The notes under the pieces: generated by a model
The model's input: the letters and a program-made list of their open reading frames with translations, nothing else
The model's database searches: none
Told to the model about the DNA's origin: nothing
Made by a program: the position numbers and the translations under genes
Assembly (NCBI GenBank): GCA_019455065.1
Contig: JACFNC010000001.1
Location: forward strand, 310,001 to 374,000
DNA: 64,000 nt
DNA from: Rhodospirillales bacterium
GTDB lineage: Bacteria > Pseudomonadota > Alphaproteobacteria > Rhodospirillales > Magnetospirillaceae
Direction: 5' to 3'
Part shown: in pieces, positions 8,288 to 18,720 of the stretch
Numbering within the stretch: position 1 is the stretch's first letter
Layout of the letters: each line of letters opens with the position of its first letter

Positions 8288-9067
8288 CTAACGGGTGGCG
8301 ATCAAATCCCGGAGGCGCATCCACGAGGCTTCGCCGGGGGCCAGCAAAACCCCCGTCGCCGCGGGTAGGGGATGGTACGGCGAGCCATCGAGCAGCGCGT
8401 TCCAGCCCCCCGCTTCGCTATGCAGCAGCACACCCGCCGCATGATCCCATGGCATGAGTCTTCGATAGCAGGCAAAGTCGAGGCGACCCTCGGCAAGGGC
8501 AAGGTAGTCGTGCGCGACGCTCCCGTTGCGGACTAGCCGCTGAACCTGTCCGGCAACGTAAGGATCCTTGCGATAGCCGAGCGACCCGGCCATGGCCGAC
8601 AGTTCCCGCTCTTCCGCCACATGCAGGCGACGGTCGCCGATCCAGGCCCCCTCGCCCGCCGCCGCCACGGCCGTCGTGTCCGAGAGGGGATCGTGAATCC
8701 AGCCGGCCACGGTCGTTCCCTCCATGGCCAGCGCCACGATCACACCGAACACCGGCCGGTGATGGGCGAAATTTGCGGTGCCGTCGACGGGGTCCAATAT
8801 CCACACCGGGTCGTTGCCTGCCAACGCTGCGAGCACCTTGTGGTCTGCCGCCACCGCCTCCTCTCCGACGACGACCGACCCCGGCATCAGCTCGGACAGG
8901 CGGCGACCAAGCTGGCGCTCCGCCTCGATGTCGGCTTCGGTAACGAGGTTGCCGGGCCCCTTTTCCCGAATCTGATGCGCTTCGAGGTTGCGAAACCGGG
9001 GCAAAATCTCGCTCTGCCCCACCTCGCGAATAATTTCGGTCACACGCGAAAGGTCGATGACGCTCAT
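8288..9067 (-). CDS. Inositol-monophosphatase family phosphatase
   Basis: Mg-dependent sugar/alcohol phosphatase of the FIG superfamily (SuhB, HisN, CysQ relatives), 259 residues. Metal-binding residues are visible in GEEAVA, ILDPVDGTANFAH and MPWDHAAG, matching the GEE, DPxDGT and WDxAAG signatures. The substrate may be inositol phosphate, histidinol phosphate or another small phosphate; sequence alone does not decide. The start overlaps the hflX stop as ATGA, so it is the last coupled gene of the hfq-hflX run. Confidence 0.9.
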   Translation of the reverse strand: MSVIDLSRVTEIIREVGQSEILPRFRNLEAHQIREKGPGNLVTEADIEAERQLGRRLSELMPGSVVVGEEAVAADHKVLAALAGNDPVWILDPVDGTANFAHHRPVFGVIVALAMEGTTVAGWIHDPLSDTTAVAAAGEGAWIGDRRLHVAEERELSAMAGSLGYRKDPYVAGQVQRLVRNGSVAHDYLALAEGRLDFACYRRLMPWDHAAGVLLHSEAGGWNALLDGSPYHPLPAATGVLLAPGEASWMRLRDLIATR

Positions 9068-10365
9068 GGATGAAGGCGGCGGAGGAAGCGTGAGGCGTCG
9101 GCCGGGTCCAGTTTGACGCGGATGTGCGCGAAGCGCTCGTCATCGTGGCGTTCCGTGACCTCGCCATGCGCATAGAGCCAGGAGATGGCGGCGCCGTCTT
9201 CGATCGGCACCGTCATGTCCACGGCCTTACGAGCCGCACCCAGCCGCGCGTCGAGCAACGCGAGGAGCTGTTCCCTGCCCTCGCCGGTCAACGCCGAGAC
9301 CGGAACGAAGGACGGGTCGCGCGCCGCTTTCTTGCGTTGTTCCTCGCGATCTCCCTCGTCCAGCAGGTCGATCTTGTTGAGCACCTCGATCAAGCCCCCG
9401 TCCACGACGTCCCCGAGACCGAGATCGCGCAGCACTGATTCGACGTCCGCCTTCTGCGCGACCGTATCCGGATGCGCGACATCGCGAACGTGGACGATCA
9501 GATCGGCCTCCAGGACCTCTTCGAGCGTGGCGCGGAAGGCGGCCACGAGTTCCGTGGGCAGTTCGGAGACGAATCCGACGGTATCGGAAAGAATGACCTT
9601 CCGCCCCGAAGGCAGCGCCAGCACCCGCATTGTCGGATCAAGAGTGGCGAAAAGCTGGTCGCGGGCGACCACCTCGGCCCTGGTCAGGGTGTTGAAGAGG
9701 GTCGATTTCCCGGCATTGGTATAGCCGACGAGGGCGATGATCGGATAAGGAACGCGCCGGCGCGCCCTGCGGTGAAGCTCGCGAGTCCTTCTGACTTCTT
9801 CGAGTTCGCGCTTCAGGCGCGTGATTCGTTCGCCGATCATGCGCCGGTCGGCCTCGATCTGGGTTTCGCCCGGCCCTCCCATGAAGCCGAATCCGCCGCG
9901 CTGGCGTTCCAAGTGGGTCCACGACCGCACCAGGCGGCTGCGCTGGTAGGAGAGAGCCGCTAGGTCAACCTGCAGCCGCCCTTCGCGCGTGCGCGCCCGC
10001 TCGCCGAAGATTTCGAGTATCAGCCCGGTGCGGTCGATCACCTTGCATTTGAGCGACCGTTCGAGATTACGCTGCTGGACCGGCGAGAGGTGCGAATCGA
10101 CGATGACCACCTCGATCGCCCGTTCGCTCACCAGCTCCGCCAGGCGCTCAGCCGCACCCTCGCCAATGAGCGTCGCCGGACGAATCCGGGAAACCGGCAC
10201 GAGTTCCGCCGTCTCGACCTTGAGGTCGATCGCGTCTGTCAGCCCCACGGCCTCGGCCAGCCTTGCCTCGGGCAGACGGCCCGCATCGGCTTCACGCTTG
10301 AACACCGGGCGAATTACCATCGCCCGGGTCCGTGTTGCTGCGCTGCCGTCCGTACCGTTCGACAA
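9064..10365 (-). CDS. hflX: Ribosome-associated GTPase HflX
   Basis: A 433-residue GTPase that splits or rescues stalled ribosomes in characterised bacteria. The N-terminal HflX domain ([31 protein letters not shown]) is followed by the marker [13 protein letters not shown]. The G domain has [12 protein letters not shown] (G1), [10 protein letters not shown] (G3) and NKIDLLD (G4). The start used is TTG 10365, preceded by GAAGAG and only 2 bases after hfq; an ATG at 10320 is an alternative that still keeps the HflX domain. The gene follows hfq as in most proteobacteria. Confidence 0.95.
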   Translation of the reverse strand: MSNGTDGSAATRTRAMVIRPVFKREADAGRLPEARLAEAVGLTDAIDLKVETAELVPVSRIRPATLIGEGAAERLAELVSERAIEVVIVDSHLSPVQQRNLERSLKCKVIDRTGLILEIFGERARTREGRLQVDLAALSYQRSRLVRSWTHLERQRGGFGFMGGPGETQIEADRRMIGERITRLKRELEEVRRTRELHRRARRRVPYPIIALVGYTNAGKSTLFNTLTRAEVVARDQLFATLDPTMRVLALPSGRKVILSDTVGFVSELPTELVAAFRATLEEVLEADLIVHVRDVAHPDTVAQKADVESVLRDLGLGDVVDGGLIEVLNKIDLLDEGDREEQRKKAARDPSFVPVSALTGEGREQLLALLDARLGAARKAVDMTVPIEDGAAISWLYAHGEVTERHDDERFAHIRVKLDPADASRFLRRLHP

Positions 10366-10367
10366 CT

Positions 10368-10622
10368 CTACTCTTCGCTAGGCTCTCTTGCGGGCGGCTC
10401 AAATAATTGTATCGGTGTCGACGGCATGACGGTCGAAATGGCGTGTTTATACACCAATTGCGTATGCCCGTCGCGACGCAGAAGCACCGAAAAATTATCG
10501 AACCAAGTAACGATCCCCTGAAGTTTTACACCGTTGACCAGGAAGATCGTAACCGGGGTCTTGTTCTTTCTGATGTAATTCAGGAACACGTCCTGAACAT
10601 TTTGTGATTTTTCTGATGACAT
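10368..10622 (-). CDS. hfq: RNA chaperone Hfq
   Basis: Hexameric Sm-like RNA chaperone for small-RNA regulation. The 84-residue product has the Sm1 region ([20 protein letters not shown]) and the Sm2 element YKHAIST, with the proximal-face glutamine in the N-terminal helix. The ATG at 10622 is chosen because it gives the standard Hfq N-terminus ([10 protein letters not shown]); an open frame extends 35 residues upstream without similarity. It has the usual place before hflX. A 67-base gap separates it from the HAD gene and may carry a promoter. Confidence 0.97.
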   Translation of the reverse strand: MSSEKSQNVQDVFLNYIRKNKTPVTIFLVNGVKLQGIVTWFDNFSVLLRRDGHTQLVYKHAISTVMPSTPIQLFEPPAREPSEE

Positions 10623-10689
10623 GGGTGTTGCCCGTTCTTTATTGCCCCGAGTTAAGCTAGGGAATCCCCTCACAAGGTCTTCGTTAGCA

Positions 10690-11370
10690 TCAAATTCCGG
10701 ATATGGGAACCAATAGTTCGTGCACAAGAGCGGCGAATTCCCGGCAGCCCGAGACGTGCCGTGCCGGTTGGCAAAGCCCGAACTCGTCCATCGCCGGCCC
10801 GGTGTCGCGCATCAGCACCGGATGGCAGCCGGCGTTCACGGCACACTCGATGTCGATGGGTGCGTCGCCCACGAACCAGACATCTGGGCCCGGCGCAATC
10901 CCGCTATCGGCCAGCGCGAGAAGAACCGGCGCCGGAGAGGGCTTGTCGGCCGCCGCGTCGGTGGCTCCCACGAGGCGGCCGAAGTGCCCGGTCCACCCCA
11001 GATGGTTTGCCTCCCGCCTCAGGAACTCGCCCTTCTTGTTGCTTACGACGGCCAGATAGATACCTTGCCGCCGCAGGTCGATCAGCATCTCCTCCGCCTC
11101 GGGCAGTGCCTTGAGACGGGCGATGTGGATCGCTTCGAAGCTCGCGTAGAAATGCCTTCGCGCTTCGGTCCATCGGTTCCCGAAGAGGCGCGGAAAGGAG
11201 TCGCGGAGCGAGGCCGCAACGCGGGCTTTTGTCTCTTCGAGCGTCCACTCCGCATGTCCCATATGGGTGAGCGTCGCGTTGATCGCCTCCCGGATGCAAT
11301 CCCAGGTGTCGACGAGGGTATTGTCCCAGTCGAACAGGATCGCGCGTGGCTTGACCGAAGGTGGCTTCAT
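10690..11370 (-). CDS. HAD-superfamily hydrolase, phosphoglycolate-phosphatase-like
   Basis: A 226-residue haloacid-dehalogenase phosphatase. Motif I is DWDNTL (Asp14 nucleophile, Asp16 acid/base), motif II is VVSNKKG, the motif III lysine is in DKPSPAP, and motif IV is [11 protein letters not shown]. The helical cap insert resembles Gph/PpaX proteins, so phosphoglycolate or pyrophosphate-like substrates are possible. The start overlaps the dat stop as ATGA. Its position between dat and hfq interrupts an order that in many relatives is continuous. Confidence 0.85.
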   Translation of the reverse strand: MKPPSVKPRAILFDWDNTLVDTWDCIREAINATLTHMGHAEWTLEETKARVAASLRDSFPRLFGNRWTEARRHFYASFEAIHIARLKALPEAEEMLIDLRRQGIYLAVVSNKKGEFLRREANHLGWTGHFGRLVGATDAAADKPSPAPVLLALADSGIAPGPDVWFVGDAPIDIECAVNAGCHPVLMRDTGPAMDEFGLCQPARHVSGCREFAALVHELLVPISGI

Positions 11371-12224
11371 GCGGCCGCGCTCGCCGCCATGGCGTCATAG
11401 GCGGCCCGCAGATTGCGCGCTACGGGGCCGGGCCGCCCATCTCCAACGGGCGCGCCATCGATGCGCACCACCGGGAGGACGATGGAACTCGTCCCCGTCA
11501 GGAAGGCTTCCGCCGCCCGCTTCGCCTCTTCGACCGAGAAGGGCCGCTCCTCGAAAACCAAGCCTTGCGTGGCGGCCAAGTCAGCCACGGCCAAGCGGGT
11601 AATCCCGCACAGTATGGAATGGTCGGCCGTGCGCGTGACGAGGTGACGATCGCGCGTCACGATCCAGGCGTTGCTGGCCGTGCCTTCCGTCACCATCCCG
11701 TCAGCGTCGACGAGCCAGGCCTCATAGGCGCCGGCCTCGGTGGCCTGTTGGCGGCACAGGACGTTCGCGATCAACGCCGTCGATTTGATATCGCGCCGAG
11801 CCCAACGGATATCTGGGATTGTTATGACGGACACCCCCTCGGCAAGCAGGGCTGCGGGCTGCGGCCGCGTGGGGCGCGCGGTCACCACGAGGCCGGGTAC
11901 AGGGGACTTGGGAAAGGCGTGTTCCCGCCGCGCCCGCCCCCGGGTCACCTGCACGTACACCGTGCCGCGCCCGACGCGGTTCCGCCGTACGACTTCGCGA
12001 GTCACGACCTCCAGGGCAGCCCGTGGCATCGGCACGGGGATGCGCAACTCCCGCAGCGAGCGCTCCAGACGGTCGAAGTGCCGCGCCGCATCGACCAGTC
12101 GGCCGTTCTGGATCGCGATCACCTCGTAGATTGAATCGGCGAACTGAAAACCCCTGTCCTCGACATGGATGGTCGCCTCGCCGTGCGGGACATAGCGGCC
12201 GTTGACGTAGGAAACGCGCGGCAT
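11367..12224 (-). CDS. dat: D-amino-acid aminotransferase (class IV PLP enzyme)
   Basis: A 285-residue fold-type IV PLP transaminase that interconverts D-alanine/2-oxoglutarate and D-glutamate/pyruvate in the characterised enzyme. N-terminal GRYVPHGEATIHVEDRGFQF and the PLP lysine Lys147 (RRDIKST) are typical, as are MVTEGTASNAW and the late FLTGTSS phosphate-binding segment. Branched-chain aminotransferases share the fold, but this length and the VNGR start favour the D-amino-acid group. It lies 3 bases after trkA and is coupled to the HAD gene. Confidence 0.85.
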   Translation of the reverse strand: MPRVSYVNGRYVPHGEATIHVEDRGFQFADSIYEVIAIQNGRLVDAARHFDRLERSLRELRIPVPMPRAALEVVTREVVRRNRVGRGTVYVQVTRGRARREHAFPKSPVPGLVVTARPTRPQPAALLAEGVSVITIPDIRWARRDIKSTALIANVLCRQQATEAGAYEAWLVDADGMVTEGTASNAWIVTRDRHLVTRTADHSILCGITRLAVADLAATQGLVFEERPFSVEEAKRAAEAFLTGTSSIVLPVVRIDGAPVGDGRPGPVARNLRAAYDAMAASAAA

Positions 12225-12227
12225 GAC

Positions 12228-13604
12228 CTAGAAATACTCCAGCCTCACAGAAAACATCTTTTCGATCTTCTTGACCGCCTCGGATGCCGCGAACAGCACC
12301 ACGCGGTCATTGGCCTGCACCACAGTGGTTCCGCGCGGGCTGATGACCTGTCCGTCGCGCACGACCGCGCCGATCAGCACACCCTTGGGCAGGCGGATTT
12401 CCTTGAGCGGCTTGCCCACCAAGGGCGAGGTTTCCAGCGCGTCGGCCTCGATGAGTTCGCCGAAACCCTCGTGAAGCGAGTGGACCGCGTGGATACGGCC
12501 ACGACGGACATGCTGCAGGATGTTCGACACCGTTATGGCGCGGGGGCTGATCACCACGTCGACGCCGAGGGTGCTGACCAGGGTGCTGTAGGTCGTCTTG
12601 TTGATCAGGGCCATCGCCCGCCGGGCCCCGTATCGTTTGGCGAGCAGGGCTGACAGGATGTTGGTCTCGTCGTCGTTGGTGACGGCGACAACCGTTTCGG
12701 CGGTGGCCACCGCCGCCTCTTCGAGAATCTCGGAATCCAGAACGTCACCGTTCAGGACCACCGTGCGATGCAGCGTCTTGGCGACGAATTCGGCCCGTTC
12801 CTTGTCGAATTCGATGACCTTCGTGGTAACGCCCGGATGCTGCTCTTCGATCTGCTGGGCCAGAAACGTGCCGATATTGCCGCCACCGAAGATGACGATG
12901 CGGCGCGCCTCCTGCTCCTCATGGCCGAATGCGTACATCGCGCGGTCGATATGGCGGGTGTCGACCACGAAATAGACCTCGTCGCCGACCAGCATCTGAT
13001 CTTCGGATGTCGGCACGATGGCCCTTCCCTGCCGCACGATGCCGATCACGACGATGTTGAGGTCGGGGAAGAGGACCGCGAGTTGGCGCAAGGGCGTATT
13101 GATGAGGGGGCATTCCTCCGAGCAACGCACGCCGATCAGGCGCACCTTGTCGTTGGCCAACGGAATCACTTCGATGGCCCCGGGAACCTGCAACCTTCGG
13201 GTGATTGCTCGCGCGACCTCGATTTCCGGGGAAATGATCACGTCGATCGGCATGTGGTCCCGGCTGAACAAATTTGCCCAGATCGGGGACAGGTAGCTCT
13301 GGTTGCGCACCCGCGCCACCTTGGTGGGCACATTGAACAGGGAATGGGCCACCTGACAGGCCACCATGTTCACTTCGTCGGCGTGGGTGACGGCGATGAT
13401 CATGTCGGCGTCGCCGGCTCCGGCCTGCTCGAGAACGGGCGGGTGCGAGGCATAGCCGAGGATGGCCTGTACATCGAGGGTATCGCTGATTTTTCGTATC
13501 AACTCGGGTCGCTGATCGATGACGGTAACGTCATTGTTCTCGCTCGCCAGATATCGTGCGATGTTGAACCCGACCTGACCGGCCCCGCAGACGATCACCT
13601 TCAC
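12228..13604 (-). CDS. trkA: Trk potassium uptake regulator TrkA
   Basis: Peripheral NAD-binding gating subunit of the Trk/Ktr K+ channel, 458 residues. It is built of two RCK modules. The first Rossmann motif is GAGQVG at residues 7-12; the second is GGGNIG near residue 240. TrkA-C segments follow each. The start is GTG, overlapping the ntrX stop as GTGA. trkA directly after ntrX is a classic alphaproteobacterial arrangement. No trkH/trkG channel gene is in the window. Confidence 0.95.
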   Translation of the reverse strand: MKVIVCGAGQVGFNIARYLASENNDVTVIDQRPELIRKISDTLDVQAILGYASHPPVLEQAGAGDADMIIAVTHADEVNMVACQVAHSLFNVPTKVARVRNQSYLSPIWANLFSRDHMPIDVIISPEIEVARAITRRLQVPGAIEVIPLANDKVRLIGVRCSEECPLINTPLRQLAVLFPDLNIVVIGIVRQGRAIVPTSEDQMLVGDEVYFVVDTRHIDRAMYAFGHEEQEARRIVIFGGGNIGTFLAQQIEEQHPGVTTKVIEFDKERAEFVAKTLHRTVVLNGDVLDSEILEEAAVATAETVVAVTNDDETNILSALLAKRYGARRAMALINKTTYSTLVSTLGVDVVISPRAITVSNILQHVRRGRIHAVHSLHEGFGELIEADALETSPLVGKPLKEIRLPKGVLIGAVVRDGQVISPRGTTVVQANDRVVLFAASEAVKKIEKMFSVRLEYF

Positions 13605-15004
13605 GTCTGCCTCCGGGAGTCGCTTCCACGGTCGTCGCTCTGTACGCCCAGCAGCTTCAGCTTGCGGTGCAGGGCCGACCGCTCCATGCCGACGAAGGCG
13701 GCCGTCCGCGAAATGTTGCCGCCGAAACGGGTGACCTGCGCCAACAGGTATTCCCGTTCGAACACCTCGCGCGCGTCGCGCAGCGGCAGGGTCATGATCT
13801 CGCCGCTACGGTCCGCCCGCAGCGGTGCGGGCGTTATGGCGCCGATTTCCGGCGGCAGCATATCGGCGTGAATGGGGTGGCGCGGATCGCCCGGCGCCAT
13901 GATCAGCAACCAGTCCATGACGTTGCGAAGCTGACGCACGTTGCCCGGCCAGTCATAGGCCTGCAACGCCGCCATGGCATCCTCGGCGATCGGCCGTACG
14001 GGAAGGCCGGCGGCCTGAGCGGCGCGGGCCAGGAAATGGCGGGCGAGAACGGGGATGTCCTCGCGACGCTCGCGCAGAGGCGGCACGCGTATGGGGACGA
14101 CATTGAGGCGGTAATACAAATCCTCGCGGAAGCGCCCGGCACCGATCTCGCCCTGCAAGTCGCGGTTGGTGGTGGCGACCACGCGGACATCGACCTCGAC
14201 GCGGGTCCGCCCCCCGACGCGCTCGAAGGTCTGGTCCTGAAGGACTCGAACGATCTTGCCCTGGGTCTCGAGCGGCATGTCGGCCACTTCGTCGAGAAGC
14301 AAAGTGCCTCCATGCGCCTGTTCGAACCGTCCTATCTTCGGCGGTTCCCCGCCCCCCTCCTCGGTACCGAACAGTTCGCTCTCCATCCGTTCCGGGTGCA
14401 TGGCGGCGCAATTCAGCACGATGAACGGCCCCGACGAGCGGCGCGACCGGCCGTGCAGGAGGCGGGCCACCACCTCCTTTCCCGTCCCGGCCGGGCCGGT
14501 TATTAGGACGCGTGAACCGGTGGGCGCAACCCGTTCGATCGCTTGGCGGATTTGGTTGATGGCGGAGCAGCCGCCCAGCATCTCCTCAGAACTGCCGCTG
14601 CGCAGCCGCAGTTCTTCGTTTTCCTTGCGCAGCCGCGCCGTCTCGATCGCTCGCTGAATGACCAGGAGCATACGGTCGGTCTTGAAGGGCTTTTCGAAAA
14701 AGTCGTATGCCCCGCGCTTTATAGCCGAAACGGCGGTTTCTATGTTGCCGTGGCCGCTGATCATCACGATGGGCAGGTTGGGATGGTCGCGTTTTACAAT
14801 TTCCAGGAGTTCCAGGCCGTCGAGACGGCTGCCTTGCAGCCAGATGTCCAGGATGACGAGACTGGGGCAGCGGCTCTGGATTGCCTCCAGCGCCGTATCG
14901 CTGTCGGCCGCTTCGCGCGTGCCGTATCCCTCGTCCGCCAGAACTCCCGCGATGGCCATGCGGATGTCGGCCTCGTCATCGACGATGAGAATGTCATACG
15001 CCAT
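13601..15004 (-). CDS. ntrX: Nitrogen-regulation response regulator NtrX (lacks GAFTGA)
   Basis: Partner of NtrY; 467 residues. The receiver domain has the phosphoacceptor Asp53 (ILDIW). The AAA+ domain has Walker A GPAGTGKE at residues 170-177 and LLDEVADMP. A Fis-type helix-turn-helix (NISRTAAFVGMERSALHRK) is at the C-terminus. Where sigma-54 activators carry GAFTGA, this protein reads LFGTEEGGGEPPKIGRF, so the sigma-54 contact loop is missing. NtrX of other Alphaproteobacteria is also degenerate here. It overlaps ntrY by 11 bases and trkA by 4. Confidence 0.95.
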   Translation of the reverse strand: MAYDILIVDDEADIRMAIAGVLADEGYGTREAADSDTALEAIQSRCPSLVILDIWLQGSRLDGLELLEIVKRDHPNLPIVMISGHGNIETAVSAIKRGAYDFFEKPFKTDRMLLVIQRAIETARLRKENEELRLRSGSSEEMLGGCSAINQIRQAIERVAPTGSRVLITGPAGTGKEVVARLLHGRSRRSSGPFIVLNCAAMHPERMESELFGTEEGGGEPPKIGRFEQAHGGTLLLDEVADMPLETQGKIVRVLQDQTFERVGGRTRVEVDVRVVATTNRDLQGEIGAGRFREDLYYRLNVVPIRVPPLRERREDIPVLARHFLARAAQAAGLPVRPIAEDAMAALQAYDWPGNVRQLRNVMDWLLIMAPGDPRHPIHADMLPPEIGAITPAPLRADRSGEIMTLPLRDAREVFEREYLLAQVTRFGGNISRTAAFVGMERSALHRKLKLLGVQSDDRGSDSRRQT

Positions 15005-17234
15005 GGGAAGCTTCCGTCGGAAGAAGGCTTGTTGCCGCTTCGGATGCCGGGAAGATGATGCTCACCCTTGCGCCTGCCCCCTCGATGTCATCGAGTAGGA
15101 GATTTCCGCCATGGTCTTCCACGATTTTCTTGACGATGGCAAGGCCCAATCCGGTGCCCTTGGCGCGTGTCGTGACGTAGGGCTCGGTCAGCCGGTCGCG
15201 GAGTTCTCTCGGAAGCCCCCGCCCATTGTCTTCAACCTCGACCACGATTTGATCGGAGGTTCTGCGCAAGCTTACGGCTACCCTGCCGCGCGGCAGGCCC
15301 TTGCCTTCCCGTCCCTCGATCGCCTCGACGGCGTTTTTTAGAAGGTTGGCCAGCGCCTGGCTGATCTGGCGCCCGTCACAGGACAAATGAACCGGCTCGT
15401 CGGGAACATCCTCCTTGAAGGTCACGGATGGGTAACCATTGCGCTGGAGGAAAACAGTCTGCCGCACGATTTCGGAGAGATTCTCGTGCCGCATCACCGG
15501 CGCCGGCATGCGGGCGAAGTCGGAGAACTCGTCCACCATGCGACCGATGTCCCCGACCTGCCGGATGATGGTGTCCGTGCAGGCGACGAAGGTGTCCGGG
15601 TCCGCCGTGATCTGCCCAAGGTATTTGCGCTTCAGGCGTTCCGCCGATAGTTGGATGGGGGTCAGGGGGTTCTTGATCTCGTGGGCGATGCGTCGGGCCA
15701 CGTCGGCCCAGGCGGCCTTGCGCTGCGCCGACAGCAACTCGGTCACGTCGTCAAAGGTGACGACGTAGCCGACCACTTCGCTGTCGATTCGCTCGGCGGC
15801 CAGGCGCACCAGCAGAATATGGGCGCGGGAATCCCGCTGAAGTTTGATCTCGCCATTGACTTGGCGCTCCGGTCGCCGGGCTACCGCTTCAATGAGGCTC
15901 GCCATTTCCGGAACGATTTCGGCCAGAGGACGGCCGGTCATTTCCTCCGCGTCAACCCGCAGCAGATCGCATGCCGAGCGATTTGGCAAGGTCACCCAAC
16001 CCTCCTTGTCGAGGCCGATGACACCGGCTGACACGCCGGCGAGAACGGTCTCCGTGAAGCGGCGGCGCTCATCAAGCTCGCGATTGGCGTCAATCAGTTC
16101 CTGGCGTTGGCTGGCAAGCTGACTGGTCATCCTGTTGAACGACCGGCTGAGCAGGCCAAGTTCGTCCGGCACGCCAGCTTCGCTCACGCGGGCCGCCAGG
16201 TTCCCCGCCCTGACCTCCTCCGCGGCGTCGATCAGCGCAATGATCGGCTTGGCGAGTTGGGTTGCCAAGGTCAGGCCCACCCACACCGCCACCAGCAGCA
16301 GCAACAACGCCACCATGGCGAAAACCAGGGAAAACGTGATCTCCAGACCCGAACGCTTTCCCTCCAGGCGTTGATATTCTGCAACCGCCGCACTGGTGCG
16401 TTCGACATGCCCGACGACCTTGGGGTCGACGAAGCGGCCGACATAAAGGTAGGTGTCGACGAAGCCACCGGCGATCTGCACCAGCGCCCGCACCCGGTCG
16501 TCATTCTCAGCTGTGAGAACCGCGACCTCGCCGCTGCGCGCGCGTTCGAGCGCCCAGATCGGAATCTGGTCGATCGACAGTTCCATGGAGAATGCAAAAC
16601 CGCTGCGGGCCATGATGCGGCCGCTGGTGTCGAACACCACCGCCTCTGTCAGGGAACGGATGGCGGCCTGGGTGGCGACGAGTTGGGCAAGACGCTGAGA
16701 GTTCCGTATCAGCATCGGACCTTCGCGGGTCAGGTCGTTGGCCATCGCCAAGGCGTCGCCTACGATAACCTGCTGATGTTCCTCGAGGTACGCGTGGGCG
16801 ACCGCCAGCGATTCCTTCAAAGCGGTGCGGACGCGCTCGTTGAACCACGCCTCGACGCCGATGTTGAAGAAGAGCGCTGAGAACACCGCCACAAGAATGG
16901 CAGGCGTTACCGCGACCAGGCTGAACAGCACGACGAGCCGCCCGTGCAGCTTCGAGCCAGCCGAGCCGCTGCGGCGCTCGGTCCACAGCAGCGCGATCCG
17001 CCTGGCCACCACGGCGCCGAGGAGCAGCAGCAGGATGAGGTCGATGTTGAGTAGGACGATGACCTTCGTCGGGTCCTGCGAGTCGAGAGGACCGGGGGTC
17101 AAGGCCACATAGGTTGCGGTGCCCGAAATGATGGCTGCCACCGCCAGTGTGACGGCGAGCTTACGCGGCAGATCAACGCGCCGTGACCACAGCAGGAAGC
17201 GCTGCCACGTTGTTGTGTCAAGCGTATCGGTCAT
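14994..17234 (-). CDS. ntrY: Sensor histidine kinase NtrY
   Basis: A 746-residue membrane sensor kinase. Four hydrophobic segments are visible: two near the N-terminus, one around VVLFSLVAVTPAILVAVFSA, and a last one, VFAMVALLLLLVAVWVG, after a periplasmic domain. HAMP (TQLAKPIIALIDAAEEV), a PAS domain (VLAGVSAGVIGLDKEGWV), the phosphoacceptor helix RRIAHEIKNPLTP and the ATPase N and G boxes (NLLKNAVEAI, GTGLGLAIVKKI) follow. It signals to NtrX; redox and nitrogen inputs have been reported for relatives. The gene follows ntrC after 31 bases. Confidence 0.95.
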   Translation of the reverse strand: MTDTLDTTTWQRFLLWSRRVDLPRKLAVTLAVAAIISGTATYVALTPGPLDSQDPTKVIVLLNIDLILLLLLGAVVARRIALLWTERRSGSAGSKLHGRLVVLFSLVAVTPAILVAVFSALFFNIGVEAWFNERVRTALKESLAVAHAYLEEHQQVIVGDALAMANDLTREGPMLIRNSQRLAQLVATQAAIRSLTEAVVFDTSGRIMARSGFAFSMELSIDQIPIWALERARSGEVAVLTAENDDRVRALVQIAGGFVDTYLYVGRFVDPKVVGHVERTSAAVAEYQRLEGKRSGLEITFSLVFAMVALLLLLVAVWVGLTLATQLAKPIIALIDAAEEVRAGNLAARVSEAGVPDELGLLSRSFNRMTSQLASQRQELIDANRELDERRRFTETVLAGVSAGVIGLDKEGWVTLPNRSACDLLRVDAEEMTGRPLAEIVPEMASLIEAVARRPERQVNGEIKLQRDSRAHILLVRLAAERIDSEVVGYVVTFDDVTELLSAQRKAAWADVARRIAHEIKNPLTPIQLSAERLKRKYLGQITADPDTFVACTDTIIRQVGDIGRMVDEFSDFARMPAPVMRHENLSEIVRQTVFLQRNGYPSVTFKEDVPDEPVHLSCDGRQISQALANLLKNAVEAIEGREGKGLPRGRVAVSLRRTSDQIVVEVEDNGRGLPRELRDRLTEPYVTTRAKGTGLGLAIVKKIVEDHGGNLLLDDIEGAGARVSIIFPASEAATSLLPTEASHGV

Positions 17235-17265
17235 GGCTTATGCGGTGCCGCCCGTCCTGCTGCCG

Positions 17266-18717
17266 TCAAGTGGGTGATTTCACTCCCCGCGCGACATTGA
17301 TGTCCAGGTCGTGAATTCTCTTTCGCAACGTGTTGCGGTTGAGGCCCAGGACGTGCGCGGCCCGTATCTGATTGCCGCGGGTCGCCTCCAGTGTCAGCGC
17401 GATCAGGGGCCGCTCCACCTCGCGAAGAACGCGGTCGTGGAGTCCGGCCGCCGGGAGGTCATCGGCATGGGCGGCGAAATATTCCCGAAGATGTCGCTCG
17501 ACCATGGCGCCCAGCCCTTCGCCTTCAGTTGTCGCGGTCGGCGTGGCCGGCGGCTGGCGATCCGAAAGCTCGGCTTCGATTACGTCCAGCCCGATAACCT
17601 CCTGCGAGTACAAAGCCGCCAACCGGCGGACCAGGTTCTCGAGTTCCCGCACATTTCCGGGCCATCGATGCTTCTTCAAACGGTCGAGTGCCGCGGCGTC
17701 CAGTGATTTCAGAGGCAGTCCCTCTGCCGCCGCCTGTATCAGGAAGTGGCTTGCCAGTTCTGGAATGTCCTCGACCCTCTCGCGGAGGGGCGGCAGGCGA
17801 ATGGGCACCACGTTCAGCCGGTAGTAAAGGTCTTCGCGAAAGAGTCCCTGCCTGATGAGCTGGGTGAGATCGCGGTGCGTCGCCGCGATGATGCGTACGT
17901 TCGCCTTGATCGGTGTGCGGCCGCCAACGGACGTGAACTCGCCCTCCTGCAGCACGCGGAGCAGCCTCGTCTGCGCCTCCGGCGGCATGTCTCCGATCTC
18001 GTCGAGAAACAAGGTGCCGCCCTCGGCCTGCTCAAATCGGCCGGCCGCCCGCGCCGTTGCGCCGGTAAAGGCGCCCTTCTCGTGGCCGAACAGTTCGCTC
18101 TCGATCAGTTCCCGGGGAATGGCCGCCATGTTGATGGCGACGAAGGGTCCGTTGCGCCGCTTGCCGTAGTCGTGCAGGGCCCGCGCCACCAGTTCCTTGC
18201 CGGTTCCGGACTCGCCGTTGATCATCACGGTAAGATCCGTCCCCATCAATCTGGCGAGGATGCGGTAGATCTCCTGCATGGTCGGGGAACGGCCGATCAG
18301 CGGCAAGGCCTCATCACCCTCGCCGCCTGCCGGCAGAACCGCCGCCGACACGCGGGAAGCCAGCCCCCGCTCGACCACATTCATGAGCTGGCGGAGGTCG
18401 AAGGGTTTGGGCAGGTACTCGAACGCCCCGCGTTGCGTCGCCTTGACGGCGGTCAACAGGGTGTTCTGGGCGCTCATCACGATGATGCGCAAGTCGGGCC
18501 GGATCTTGCGTATCCGGGGAACCAGGTCGAGGCCCGACTCGTCCGGCATGACCACATCCGTAATCACCAGATCACCCTCGCCGTTCGCCACCCAGCGCCA
18601 CAGGGTCGCGGCATTGCCGGTGGTCATCACCTCGTAGCCGGCTCGTCCAAGCGCCTGCGACAGGACAGTCCGTATTGCCCGGTCGTCGTCGGCGATGAGG
18701 ATCTTCGCGGGCGCCAC
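17266..18717 (-). CDS. ntrC: Nitrogen regulator NtrC (sigma-54 activator)
   Basis: A 483-residue enhancer-binding response regulator. Asp54 (VITDVVMP) is the phosphoacceptor. The AAA+ domain has [14 protein letters not shown] and an intact GAFTGA loop at residues 215-220, so it should remodel sigma-54 holoenzyme. The C-terminal Fis-like helix-turn-helix is [19 protein letters not shown] start 3 bases after the ntrB stop. Together with ntrB it should control nitrogen-assimilation genes such as glnA and glnB, which are not in the window. Confidence 0.97.
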   Translation of the reverse strand: MAPAKILIADDDRAIRTVLSQALGRAGYEVMTTGNAATLWRWVANGEGDLVITDVVMPDESGLDLVPRIRKIRPDLRIIVMSAQNTLLTAVKATQRGAFEYLPKPFDLRQLMNVVERGLASRVSAAVLPAGGEGDEALPLIGRSPTMQEIYRILARLMGTDLTVMINGESGTGKELVARALHDYGKRRNGPFVAINMAAIPRELIESELFGHEKGAFTGATARAAGRFEQAEGGTLFLDEIGDMPPEAQTRLLRVLQEGEFTSVGGRTPIKANVRIIAATHRDLTQLIRQGLFREDLYYRLNVVPIRLPPLRERVEDIPELASHFLIQAAAEGLPLKSLDAAALDRLKKHRWPGNVRELENLVRRLAALYSQEVIGLDVIEAELSDRQPPATPTATTEGEGLGAMVERHLREYFAAHADDLPAAGLHDRVLREVERPLIALTLEATRGNQIRAAHVLGLNRNTLRKRIHDLDINVARGVKSPT

Positions 18718-18720
18718 CGG

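Noticed and set aside
10623-10727. N-terminal extension of Hfq by 35 residues
   Set aside because: The extra residues resemble no Hfq sequence, overlap the HAD gene end, and the internal ATG gives the standard N-terminus.
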